Positions 1 to 6,638 of a stretch of DNA of 16,788 bases are shown piece by piece (within the stretch, counting starts at the first letter, position 1; every line of letters begins with the position of its first letter). The stretch spans positions 1 through 16,788 of the forward strand of contig JBBDQR010000163.1 of NCBI GenBank assembly GCA_040905885.1, in the 5' to 3' direction. Made by a program: the position numbers and the translations under genes. The notes beneath the pieces are model-generated. The model saw only the letters and a list, made by a program, of their open reading frames with translations, was not told the origin of the DNA and did not search any database. The stretch is from JACVRU01 sp040905885. GTDB lineage: Bacteria; Actinomycetota; Thermoleophilia; Gaiellales; Gaiellaceae.

Positions 1-1
1 G

Positions 2-292
2 CCGCTCTCTTCGGCCGAAGTGGCCAAGATCGATCTGGCTACCGGGCGCATCGAGAGCCTGGCCCGCTCGCGCAGCGGCAGCATTCCGGGCAACCTGATC
101 TGCTACCGCGACAGCATCGTCTCGCAGGGGGCCGACTTTCTCGAGGCGTACTACCAGTTGGACGCGCTGAAAGAACGGATCGCCAAGACGCTGGCCGCCA
201 AGCCGGATGACCCCGGGGCGCTAGCCGCGCTGGGCTATCCGCCGCCGCCGCCCTGGGGGGGGGATCGCGCTACCGCTCCAGGAACTTCTTGA
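2..292 (+). CDS. C-terminal fragment of an unidentified protein (5' end outside window)
   Basis: The frame is open from base 2 to a TGA at 290-292 and has no convincing start in the window: the GTG at 20 has no ribosome binding site and codons before it are also open. I therefore read it as the tail of a longer gene. The visible ~96 residues are soluble, with a helical stretch (FLEAYYQLDALKERIAKTL) and a proline-rich end. The pattern RDSIVSQGADFLEAYYQLDAL faintly recalls the C-terminal helix region of class II aldolase/adducin proteins (HGxxVxGxxxxEAxxxxExLE), but this is too weak for a name. Codon choice is less GC-biased than in the rest of the window (AAA, GAA, TTT, TAT, TTG and CTA all appear). 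The last codons run over a nine-G tract and overlap the end of the convergent crotonase gene by 23 bases, so the exact C-terminus may be wrong. Confidence 0.45.
   Translation, partial: PLSSAEVAKIDLATGRIESLARSRSGSIPGNLICYRDSIVSQGADFLEAYYQLDALKERIAKTLAAKPDDPGALAALGYPPPPPWGGDRATAPGTS
255..263. repeat. Homopolymer tract of nine G
   Basis: Nine consecutive G follow a (CCG)n-like stretch at 240-252. The tract lies inside the C-terminal codons of the left partial gene and just outside the stop codon (270-272) of the crotonase gene. Tracts like this are prone to sequencing and replication slippage, so the frame of the left gene beyond this point is less certain. It is the longest mononucleotide run I noticed in the window. 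Confidence 0.85.
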
Positions 293-1076
293 TCGCGTCC
301 TGGGCCTCGTCGCCCAGCATCGAGAGCGCGAGCCAGTCGCGCGCGTGCCCGATCGTCTCGTGCCACGAGATGTCCCGCCACCAGTTCAGCTGCTGCTTGG
401 CATAGCGCGTCGTCTGCGGCAGCTTCGTCGCGAGCTTCTCGACCACCTCGTCCACCTTCGCGTCGAGCTCGGCGGCGGGGACGACCCAGTTGACGAGCCC
501 CCACTCCGCGGCCTTCGCGGCCGGCAGCTCCTCGCACAGGAGCACGATCTCGCGCGCGCGCCGGTCGCCGACCATCACCGGCAGCCACTGCGTCGCGCCG
601 CCCGCCGGCACCGAGCCGTGCTCGAGCCCGACGTGCCGGATGAACGCGTCCTCGACCATCACGGCGAGGTCGCACGCCATCTGGAGCTCGTTGCCCCCGC
701 CGACGGCGATCCCGTTGATGCGCGCGAGCGTCGGCTTCCCGATCTCGCGCAGCCGGTCGTGCATGTCCTTGAAGGCGCCGAACCACTTCCAGTACTCGCG
801 CGGGTTGCCGACGAGGTCGGCCCCCCAGGACTTGAGGTCGGCGCCGACGCAGAACGCGCGGCCCGCGCCCGTCACGACGACGACGCGAATCTCGTCGTCC
901 CAGGACGCGTCCTCGCAGGCGCGCGCCAGCTCCCGCAGCATGCGGAAGTCGAAGGCGTTCAGCACCTCCGGCCGGTTGAGCGTGATCGTCGCCCGCGGCG
1001 GCGCCTTCTCGTAGACGATCGTCTCGAAGCCGAGCTCCTCGGGGGAGCGCGGTTCCGGGCGGGCGGGCTCGGTCAC
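270..1076 (-). CDS. Enoyl-CoA hydratase/isomerase (crotonase) family protein
   Basis: 268-residue crotonase-fold protein, expected to act on a CoA thioester in fatty- or aromatic-acid breakdown; the substrate is not determinable. The oxyanion-hole elements are present: GRAFCVGADLK (residues 72-82) and NGIAVGGGNEL (121-131). E130 fits the first catalytic glutamate of enoyl-CoA hydratases. The second glutamate position (PE in FGxPE enzymes) reads G150 in V-G-L-E-H by my alignment. The block GSVPAGGATQWLPVMVGDRR (154-173) followed by a CEELPAAKA segment resembles the 6-oxocyclohex-1-ene-carbonyl-CoA hydratase branch more than housekeeping hydratases, but that family is about 100 residues longer, so I do not assign it. 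The start is GTG at 1076, overlapping the TGA of the upstream EthD gene (GTGA), so the two are probably translationally coupled. Confidence 0.88.
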   Translation of the reverse strand: MTEPARPEPRSPEELGFETIVYEKAPPRATITLNRPEVLNAFDFRMLRELARACEDASWDDEIRVVVVTGAGRAFCVGADLKSWGADLVGNPREYWKWFGAFKDMHDRLREIGKPTLARINGIAVGGGNELQMACDLAVMVEDAFIRHVGLEHGSVPAGGATQWLPVMVGDRRAREIVLLCEELPAAKAAEWGLVNWVVPAAELDAKVDEVVEKLATKLPQTTRYAKQQLNWWRDISWHETIGHARDWLALSMLGDEAQDAIKKFLER

Positions 1077-1354
1077 TCAGCCGCGAGCAGGTACACGTGG
1101 AAGGGGATGCCCATCTGCATGGCGTCGCGGCCGGAGGCGTTGAACTCCTCGCTCCCCGAGCCCTCCCGGAACGACTCCATGTCGGGCCACTCGAACTCCC
1201 CGTAGTACGCGTAGCGCTTGTCCCCGATCGGCGCGGCGAAGATCTTGCCGTGCCGGAAGGTCGCGCCCGGCACCTTGCCGGCGTAGGTCTCCACGTGCTC
1301 CGCGTAGCGCTCCGAGTCGGGCTCCTGCTCGTAGAGAATGATCGCCTTCACCAT
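1073..1354 (-). CDS. EthD-domain (dimeric alpha/beta-barrel) protein
   Basis: 93-residue protein beginning MVKAIILYEQEPDSERYAEH, which matches the EthD family: a small ferredoxin-like dimeric alpha/beta-barrel fold with the first strand 'VKAIILY', a helix at about 11-24, and a closing FHVYLLAAE strand. Founding members accompany ether and aromatic degradation operons; most others have no known reaction. The open frame extends further upstream, but the ATG at 1352-1354 is preferred because the family's first strand starts there and the extension would overlap the VOC gene on the other strand. A TACGCT box lies exactly six bases before this ATG (see promoter), suggesting a leaderless mRNA. The stop overlaps the crotonase GTG by four bases. 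Role inferred only from fold: possibly an accessory factor or small monooxygenase/isomerase for the crotonase pathway. Confidence 0.82.
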   Translation of the reverse strand: MVKAIILYEQEPDSERYAEHVETYAGKVPGATFRHGKIFAAPIGDKRYAYYGEFEWPDMESFREGSGSEEFNASGRDAMQMGIPFHVYLLAAE

Positions 1355-1360
1355 GCGCTG

Positions 1361-1366
1361 AGCGTA
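1361..1366 (-). promoter_or_regulatory. Candidate -10 box for a leaderless EthD/crotonase transcript
   Basis: Read on the minus strand the sequence is TACGCT-CAGCGC-ATG. TACGCT fits the TAnnnT actinobacterial -10 pattern, and its spacing of six bases from the A of the start codon places the start codon at about +1. No Shine-Dalgarno sequence precedes this ATG. No convincing -35 element was seen. The gap to the divergent VOC gene is only 34 bases. Confidence 0.45.
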
Positions 1367-1388
1367 CAAGGTCGAGGAGGAGGACGAG

Positions 1389-1748
1389 ATGGGCAAGAAG
1401 ATCGTGCACGTGGAGTTCCCGGCCGCCGAGGGCGACCGCGGCGAGAAGTTCTGGAGCGAGCTCGCGGGCTGGTCCTTCAACGACGTGGGCATGCCCGGCA
1501 TCGACTACCGGATGTTCGACGGCGGCGGCTGGGGAGGCGCCGTCTGGACGAGCGAGGAGCAGGCCGGCCAGGGGCCGATCATCTACCTCGACAGCGACGA
1601 CATCGACGCCGACGTGGCCCGTGTCCGGGACCTGGGCGGCAAAGCAGAGGACAAGGAGCCGATCCCGCAGATCGGCTGGTTCGCCCGCTGCCGGGACACG
1701 GAGGGGAACGCGTTCAGCCTCTACCAGAGCGACGAGAACGCGGCGTGA
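1389..1748 (+). CDS. VOC-superfamily (glyoxalase/bleomycin resistance-like) protein
   Basis: 119-residue single VOC module: two beta-alpha-beta-beta-beta halves, with the opening strand KIVHVEF (residues 3-10), a central IIYLDSDDIDADVARVRDLG (64-83), and a closing CRDTEGNAFSLYQ (101-113). H7 in the first strand matches a usual metal-ligand position of this fold; the second half ends with the common 'D-x-E-G-N-x-F' turn. Proteins of this size are usually annotated as glyoxalase-like, and their substrates vary too widely to predict. The start is the ATG at 1389 with a strong AGGAGGAGGA Shine-Dalgarno six bases upstream, unlike the leaderless-looking divergent gene. The TGA overlaps the GTG of the following transporter gene (GTGA), so the two are probably co-translated. 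Confidence 0.85.
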   Translation: MGKKIVHVEFPAAEGDRGEKFWSELAGWSFNDVGMPGIDYRMFDGGGWGGAVWTSEEQAGQGPIIYLDSDDIDADVARVRDLGGKAEDKEPIPQIGWFARCRDTEGNAFSLYQSDENAA

Positions 1749-2194
1749 CGGGCGGCACGGCCCTGGCCGTCGCCCTCTCGGCGACGGCCGGCCTCGCCGG
1801 CGCCGTCCAGATCGCCGTCATGGGCGAGCTTGGCGAGCGCTCGGGCGTCTTCCCGGCGATCGCGCTCTCCGGGATCGTCGCCTTCGTGCTCGGGATCGTC
1901 GTCCTCTACGCGGCGGGCTCGAGCCTGTGGGGCGTCCGGGACGCCCTGCGCGAGCCCGCCTGGCTGTGGAGCGGCGGCGCGATCAGCCTCTTCATCATCC
2001 TCGCGATGACGGTCGCCGGGCCGCGGATCGGAATCGCGGCGACGCTCGGGATCCTGATCGCCGGCAACCTCGTGATGGGCGCCCTGATCGACCACCTCGG
2101 CCTGCTCGGGCTCGACCGCGTGCCGATCGGGTGGCCGCGGGCGCTCGGCATCGTGCTGCTCGCCGCCGGTGCGGCGCTGTCGCTCAAGAAGTAG
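1745..2194 (+). CDS. YdcZ/DUF606-type DMT-family membrane transporter
   Basis: 149 residues with five hydrophobic segments, the single-repeat size typical of the YdcZ (DUF606) branch of the drug/metabolite transporter superfamily. Characteristic stretches are a GExGERSGVFPAIALSG-like loop after helix 1, an IGIAATLGILIAGNLVMGAL helix, and the LIDHLGLLGL..PIGWPRALGI end followed by a last helix and a lysine-terminated tail. Members work as homo- or heterodimers and their substrates are mostly unknown. The start is taken as GTG at 1745, overlapping the VOC stop by four bases; a longer open frame upstream is only read-through on the VOC strand. The last 11 bases overlap the end of the convergent membrane gene at 2184. 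Confidence 0.85.
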   Translation: MTGGTALAVALSATAGLAGAVQIAVMGELGERSGVFPAIALSGIVAFVLGIVVLYAAGSSLWGVRDALREPAWLWSGGAISLFIILAMTVAGPRIGIAATLGILIAGNLVMGALIDHLGLLGLDRVPIGWPRALGIVLLAAGAALSLKK

Positions 2195-3509
2195 CGAGCA
2201 GCCTCATCCCGCCGACCGTGTAGAGCACCATCAGGACGAGCATCGCGTACTGGCTGCGCGTCGCGTGGCCGGGCGTCCGGAAGAGGCCGACGGCGCGGTC
2301 GTGCGCCAGCGCCAGCCCGGCCACGTGGCCGGCGACGAGGGCGCCCACCTGCGCGTACCAGACCACGTTCGGCGTCAGGAGGCCGAGGTTCGGCTGGAAC
2401 CCGGCCGTGCCGAGCAGGTCCCAGCCGCGGCCGAGGGGGTCCGAGACGAGCGGGACGAGGTACTGGCCCTGGAGGAGCAGCAGCGAGAAGTAGTGGGCGA
2501 CCACGTAGACGAGCGCGATCGGCACCAGGCTCGTCGCGAACGCCGTCGCGAGGCCTTCCGGGTGCCCCGTGAGGGCACCCGCGGCCGCCACCGCGGCGAG
2601 GTACGCGAGCGCGACCGCGAGCACCGTACCGAGGAGGCCCGCGAAGCCGAGCGCCGTCCGGCCGAGCTCTCCGCCCGCCTCGAGCTGGAGGTCGAGCCAG
2701 AAGGACGTGCGGCTGACCGAGTCGAAGCCGACCGAGCCGAGCATCACGGCGACGAACGCGAGCGTGCCGGGCGTCACCGGGACGGTCGCCAGCCCGGAGA
2801 GCGGCGCCCGCCGCACGACGCGACCGTCCACGACCGCGAACGGCGCGATCCGCCCGAGCAGGCCGAAGTAGACGTGGAACATCTCCCCGGCGTCGAGCCA
2901 CGCGCGCCGGCCGAAAATGAACATCCCGAGCCAAGTGATCGCCGAGTAGAGGTAGATGGCGAGCGCGAGCGCCTTCGGGTCGGAGGGGTTCTCGTAGACG
3001 AGCTCCATCGACACGAAGGCGAACAGAAGCACTGCCGCCGGCCAGCGGCCGAGGCGCTCCGGGTAGGGCTCCGGCCGCCAGCGCACGCCCAGCCGGTCGG
3101 CCGTCCTGGCGACCGCGTCGGCCACGGCCCGGAACGGGGAGAGCACGGCCCAGAGGTTCCCGAAGAGCACGACGAACGGGACGAGACCGACCCAGAAGAC
3201 GACCCAGATGAACGTCGGCGCGATGTTCTCCAGCACGCGCTCGTCGCCGACGAGGGCCGCCGCCGCGACGACCAGGAAGAGGCCCGTGGAGAGGGCGCCG
3301 AGCAGCACGCGCAGCACCGGCGAGAGCAGCACGCGCTGGAGCGAGAGCGGGAGCTCCCGGCCGGCCGCGGCGCGCTCGAGCAGCGGGCCGCGCCAGAGCG
3401 CGGCGAGGGCGACGAAAGAGGCGACGAGGACGATGCTCGCGCCGTAGAGGAAGAGCCACGCCGGGACCGGAAGGTCGCGGATGCCCCCGATCCCGTGGGC
3501 TACGGTCAG
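2184..3509 (-). CDS. Ten-helix membrane protein, 'fenitrothion hydrolase' (FedB)-like
   Basis: 441-residue integral membrane protein with about ten hydrophobic segments. From memory, homologues in other actinobacteria carry the label 'fenitrothion hydrolase'; I regard that as a name inherited from one degradative strain, not as a function here. Histidines lie in or beside helices (EMFHVYFGLLG, VYVVAHYFSLLLLQ, AGHVAGLALAHD), which could bind heme or metal. The frame has no ATG, GTG or TTG near its N-terminus. Homologues, as I recall them, begin around 'AHGhhxRxDLPhPxWLF', matching AHGIGGIRDLPVPAWLF here, so the start must lie just upstream. The best candidate is CTG at 3509-3507, forming a CTGA overlap with the upstream stop and preceded by GAGG seven bases away (3517-3520). 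It is last in the xanthine dehydrogenase operon and coupled to the cupredoxin-like gene. Native function unknown; a membrane redox role is speculative. Confidence 0.75.
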   Translation of the reverse strand: MTVAHGIGGIRDLPVPAWLFLYGASIVLVASFVALAALWRGPLLERAAAGRELPLSLQRVLLSPVLRVLLGALSTGLFLVVAAAALVGDERVLENIAPTFIWVVFWVGLVPFVVLFGNLWAVLSPFRAVADAVARTADRLGVRWRPEPYPERLGRWPAAVLLFAFVSMELVYENPSDPKALALAIYLYSAITWLGMFIFGRRAWLDAGEMFHVYFGLLGRIAPFAVVDGRVVRRAPLSGLATVPVTPGTLAFVAVMLGSVGFDSVSRTSFWLDLQLEAGGELGRTALGFAGLLGTVLAVALAYLAAVAAAGALTGHPEGLATAFATSLVPIALVYVVAHYFSLLLLQGQYLVPLVSDPLGRGWDLLGTAGFQPNLGLLTPNVVWYAQVGALVAGHVAGLALAHDRAVGLFRTPGHATRSQYAMLVLMVLYTVGGMRLLATS

Positions 3510-3952
3510 GGGCGGACCTCGAGCTCCGCGATGGGGACGCCGCGGTCCTCCAGCTCGATCTCGAAGCGGCCGACGATGGTCGCTTCGAACTCGATCCTGG
3601 CCTCCTCGCCCGGCGCGACGTCCTGCATCAGGTCGTAGCCGTGGACGTGCACCTCGTCGGCGACGTCGGCCTCGACGCGCACGCGCACCTCCTGCCCCTT
3701 TCGGACCGTGAGGTGCTGGATGCCCCCCACGGGCTCGCCCCCGCGGACCGTGATGCGCAGCGTCGCGCGCTCGGCCTCGGTCGTCGTCTCCTGCGTCGTC
3801 GTCTCCTCGGTGGTCGCCGTCTGCTCCGTCGTCCCAGCGGTCGTGGCCGGCGGCGCCGTCGTCTCCGAGGCCGGCCTGAAGGCGAAGTAGAGCCCGGCGA
3901 TCACCGCCAGGCCGGCGACCACGAAGATGACGACGACGGCCCAGCGCGGCAT
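3506..3952 (-). CDS. Membrane-anchored cupredoxin-like protein without a type 1 copper site
   Basis: 148 residues in three parts: an N-terminal membrane anchor (WAVVVIFVVAGLAVIAGLYF, residues 4-23), a Thr/Glu/Pro-rich flexible linker (about 29-61), and a C-terminal beta-sandwich (64-148). The fold suggests cupredoxin: a GxxVRVRVEADVADEVHVHG strand pair and an EFEATIVGRFEIEL strand. There is no cysteine, so a blue type 1 copper centre is impossible; H80, H102, H104 (H-x-H) and M109 could make another metal site. The anchor predicts an extracytoplasmic domain. The ATG overlaps the pucD stop as TAATG, and its own TGA overlaps the probable CTG start of the next gene. The constant pairing with a FedB-like membrane protein, which I recall from other genomes, suggests they act together, perhaps as a metal or electron carrier with its membrane partner; this is inference. 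Confidence 0.8.
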   Translation of the reverse strand: MPRWAVVVIFVVAGLAVIAGLYFAFRPASETTAPPATTAGTTEQTATTEETTTQETTTEAERATLRITVRGGEPVGGIQHLTVRKGQEVRVRVEADVADEVHVHGYDLMQDVAPGEEARIEFEATIVGRFEIELEDRGVPIAELEVRP

Positions 3953-6189
3953 TACAGACCGACGATATCGTCCGGCCGGACCGGCACCCGCGCCAGCTCA
4001 CGGCCGGTCGCGTCCCGCAGCGCGGCCACGATCGCGGCCGTCGAGACGACCGTCGGCGGCTCGCCGACGCCCTTGAGGCCGTAGGGGGCGTCCGGCTCCG
4101 GGTCCTCCACGAGCACCGACTGCACGGGCGGCATGTCGAGCGCGGTCGGGATCAGGTAGTCGGTGAAGTTCGGGTTCAGGATCCGCCCGTCGCGGGTGAG
4201 GATCTCCTCCATCAGGGCCAGTCCGAGCCCCTGCGCCGTGCCGCCCTCGATCTGGCCCTCCACCGCCTGCGGGTTGATCGCCTTGCCGACGTCCTGAGCC
4301 GTGCCGATCCAGACCACGCGCGTCAGCCCGAGCTCGACGTCCACCTCCGCCACGACCTTCATCGCCGAGCAGGCGAAGGCGACGTGCGCGCGCTCGCCCG
4401 TGACCTGGCCCGTCTCCGGCTCGAGCGGGGTCGTGCGGGGGTGCCGGTAGACCCGCTCCACGTCGACCTCGCCGCCGCCCTTCGCCTCCCGCTCCGCGAG
4501 CGCGGCCCGGCACGCGTCGCGCACGGCCCCGGCCGCCATCCACGTCATCCGCGACGCCGAGGAGGATCCCGAGGAGCCGACCGTCGCGGTCGTGCCGGGC
4601 GCGAGGACGACGTCGTCCGTCCCCAGCTCGGTGCGCGCCACCTGGAGGATGACGTTGGTGACGCCCTGGCCGACCTCGGCGGCGGCGCAGTGGATCTCCG
4701 CCCCGCCGTCCGCCCGCAGCTTCACCCGCGCGGCGCAGAAGTCGTCGAAGCCCTCCGAGTAGCAGATGTTCTTGAAGCCGAGGGCGAACCCCTCGCCGCG
4801 GCGGATCCCCTCGCCCCGGGTCGTGTTCCCGGCCCCGCCCGGCAGCCGGATCGCGTCCCGCGGCAGCTCCTCTGCGGGCGGCGGCTCGAGCTCGGCGCAG
4901 CGCCGGATCACCTCGGCGACCGGCATCGCGCCCGTGACCACCTGCCCCGTGGGCAGCATGTCCCCCGGCTTCAGCGCGTTCAGCAGCCGGAGCTCCACCG
5001 GGTCGATGTCGAGCGCGCGCGCGACCTTGTCCATCTGCGCCTCGTGCGCGAAGCAGACCTGGACGGCGCCGAAGCCGCGCATCGCGCCACAGGGCGGGTT
5101 GTTCGTGTAGACGACCGAGCCCTCGATCAGCGCGTTGTCAACCGAGTAGGGACCGCAGGCGAAGCAGGAGGCGTTCGCGATCACCGCCGTCGAGCTCGAG
5201 GCGTAGGCGCCGCCGTCGAGCAGGATCCGCACGTGCACGCAGACGAGCTTCCCGTCGCGGCGCGCCCGGTGCTCCATCCAGATCCGCGCGGGATGCCGGT
5301 GGACGTGCCCGACGAACGACTCCTCCCGGTTGTAGACCATCTTCACCGGCCGCTCCGTGTGGAGGGCGAGCAGCGCGGAGTGGAGCTGCATCGAGAGGTC
5401 CTCGCGGCCGCCGAAGGCGCCGCCGACCCCGGCGAGGTGGATCCGCACCTGCTCCGGCTCGAGGGCGAGGCAGGGCGCGACCTGGTTCCGGTCGACGTGC
5501 AGCCACTGCGTCGCCACGTAGATGTCGACGCCGCCCTCGCCGTCCGGGACGGCGAGCCCCGACTCGGGGCCGAGGAAGGCCTGATCCTGGATCCCCAGCT
5601 CGTACTCGCCCTCGACCGACACGTCCCCGGCCGCGTCAGGGTCGCCGTGGCGGATCACAATCGAGCGGAGGACGTTCGGCCGCGGGTCGTCGAGGTAGCC
5701 GTGGCCGGAGGTGACGCCGACGGGATGCAGCGGCTCGGACTCCGTCGCCCGCCCGGCGTCGACGACGAGCTCGAGCGGCTCGTACTCGACCCGGATTCGC
5801 TCGGCGGCGCGGCGCGCCTGCTCCGGATGGTCGGCGGCGACGACCGCGACCGGCTCGCCGAAGTAGCGGACGCGGTCGATCGCCAGCACCGGCTGGTCGG
5901 GGAACTCGAGGCCGTAGGTCTTCTCTCCGGGAACGTCCTCGTGGGTGAGCACGGCGTGGACGCCCGCCATCCCGACGGCCTCCGAGACGTCGATCGAGAG
6001 GATGCGCGCGTGGGCGTGGGGGCTGCGTAACGTGTGCCCCCAGAGCATCCCGGCCGCCACCAGGTCGGACGAATAGGCGAACTCGCCGGCCACCTTGGGC
6101 ACGCCGTCGGACCGGCGGGCGGTCTCGCCGACGCGCCCGAGCTCGAGCCGCGTGCGGGGGAGCACGCGCGAGGGGGTGGTGGTGCTCAT
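3952..6189 (-). CDS. pucD: Xanthine dehydrogenase, molybdenum-binding subunit (PucD/XdhA type)
   Basis: 745 residues, the size of separate molybdenum subunits of three-part xanthine dehydrogenases; it catalyses hydroxylation of hypoxanthine to xanthine and xanthine to urate in the cytoplasm. An N-terminal a/b hammerhead domain (about 20-140) precedes the Moco-binding domains. Visible Moco/active-site motifs are GGAFGGRED (256-264, with the E263 that in xanthine dehydrogenases contacts substrate and is absent in aldehyde oxidases), CGAMRGFGAVQ (367-377), AEVGQG (504-509) and KGVGEPP with catalytic base E710. The VYTNNPPCGAMRGFGAVQ stretch and the HVHRHPARIWMEHRA segment resemble PucD, the xanthine dehydrogenase D subunit. 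The ATG at 6189 overlaps the pucE stop (ATGA). A CO dehydrogenase-like or other hydroxylase is possible from sequence alone, but there is no CODH-type Cys loop and the surrounding purine genes make xanthine the likely substrate. Confidence 0.93.
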   Translation of the reverse strand: MSTTTPSRVLPRTRLELGRVGETARRSDGVPKVAGEFAYSSDLVAAGMLWGHTLRSPHAHARILSIDVSEAVGMAGVHAVLTHEDVPGEKTYGLEFPDQPVLAIDRVRYFGEPVAVVAADHPEQARRAAERIRVEYEPLELVVDAGRATESEPLHPVGVTSGHGYLDDPRPNVLRSIVIRHGDPDAAGDVSVEGEYELGIQDQAFLGPESGLAVPDGEGGVDIYVATQWLHVDRNQVAPCLALEPEQVRIHLAGVGGAFGGREDLSMQLHSALLALHTERPVKMVYNREESFVGHVHRHPARIWMEHRARRDGKLVCVHVRILLDGGAYASSSTAVIANASCFACGPYSVDNALIEGSVVYTNNPPCGAMRGFGAVQVCFAHEAQMDKVARALDIDPVELRLLNALKPGDMLPTGQVVTGAMPVAEVIRRCAELEPPPAEELPRDAIRLPGGAGNTTRGEGIRRGEGFALGFKNICYSEGFDDFCAARVKLRADGGAEIHCAAAEVGQGVTNVILQVARTELGTDDVVLAPGTTATVGSSGSSSASRMTWMAAGAVRDACRAALAEREAKGGGEVDVERVYRHPRTTPLEPETGQVTGERAHVAFACSAMKVVAEVDVELGLTRVVWIGTAQDVGKAINPQAVEGQIEGGTAQGLGLALMEEILTRDGRILNPNFTDYLIPTALDMPPVQSVLVEDPEPDAPYGLKGVGEPPTVVSTAAIVAALRDATGRELARVPVRPDDIVGL

Positions 6190-6638
6190 CCGGCGGCCGC
6201 CCTCACCGCGTCGAAGATCTTCTGGTAGCCGGTGCAGCGGCAGAGGTTGCCGGAGAGCGCCTCGCGGATCTCGTCGTCGGAGGGTTGGGGTCTCCGCTGC
6301 AGGAGGTCGACGGCGGCGACGACGAGGCCCGGCGTGCAGAAGCCGCACTGGACGGCGCCGGTCTCGACGAACGCCTCCTGGACCGGGTGGAGCGAGTCGC
6401 CCTCGGCCAGCCCCTCGACGGTCACGACCTCGTGGCCGTCCGCCTGGACGCCGAGGACGAGGCAGGCGCAGACGAGCGTCCCGTCGAGGAAGACGGAGCA
6501 CGAGCCGCACTCGCCCTGCTCGCACGCGTTCTTGGAGCCCCGCAGGCCGAGACGCTCCCGCAGCACGTAGAGGAGGCTCTCGCCCTCCCACACATCCGCC
6601 TCTCGCCGCTCGCCGTTGATCTCGAGCGAGATCCTCAT
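6186..6638 (-). CDS. pucE: Xanthine dehydrogenase, [2Fe-2S] subunit
   Basis: 150-residue two-cluster ferredoxin subunit that passes electrons from the molybdenum centre to FAD. The N-terminal plant-type ferredoxin domain has C39-x4-C44-x2-C47-x11-C59 (ACEQGECGSCSVF and the later CAC). The C-terminal helical domain has C98-x2-C101 (QCGFCTPG) and C133-x-C135 (NLCRCTGY), so both clusters are complete. The length is normal for a stand-alone small subunit. The open frame continues upstream, but ATG at 6638 is chosen because it opens on the expected first strand MRISLEINGERRE and forms an ATGA overlap with the pucC stop. The end overlaps pucD by four bases. Gene order FAD, Fe-S, Mo matches a single three-subunit enzyme. 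Confidence 0.94.
   Translation of the reverse strand: MRISLEINGERREADVWEGESLLYVLRERLGLRGSKNACEQGECGSCSVFLDGTLVCACLVLGVQADGHEVVTVEGLAEGDSLHPVQEAFVETGAVQCGFCTPGLVVAAVDLLQRRPQPSDDEIREALSGNLCRCTGYQKIFDAVRAAAG

Noticed and set aside
1355..1388. Plus-strand promoter (TACAAG) for the VOC gene
   Set aside because: TACAAG at 1365-1370 is a poor match and no -35 element lies at the proper distance; the ribosome site is clear but the promoter is not.
1906..3459. A 517-codon minus-strand frame over the FedB-like gene
   Set aside because: Arg/Pro/Ala-rich frame-shifted shadow of the membrane protein with no recognisable domain.
2169..3638. A 489-codon plus-strand frame rich in Glu/Arg/His
   Set aside because: Composition is that of an antisense shadow; it overlaps three better-supported genes and has no domain or ribosome site.
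3781..3860. Imperfect GTCGTC/CTCCT-type repeats suggesting a tandem repeat or CRISPR-like array
   Set aside because: They are the Thr/Glu-rich linker codons of the cupredoxin-like protein; units are irregular and without spacers.
4384..6030. A 548-codon plus-strand frame
   Set aside because: Antisense of pucD with typical shadow composition (RDLVHLRLV, HRARDHLP).
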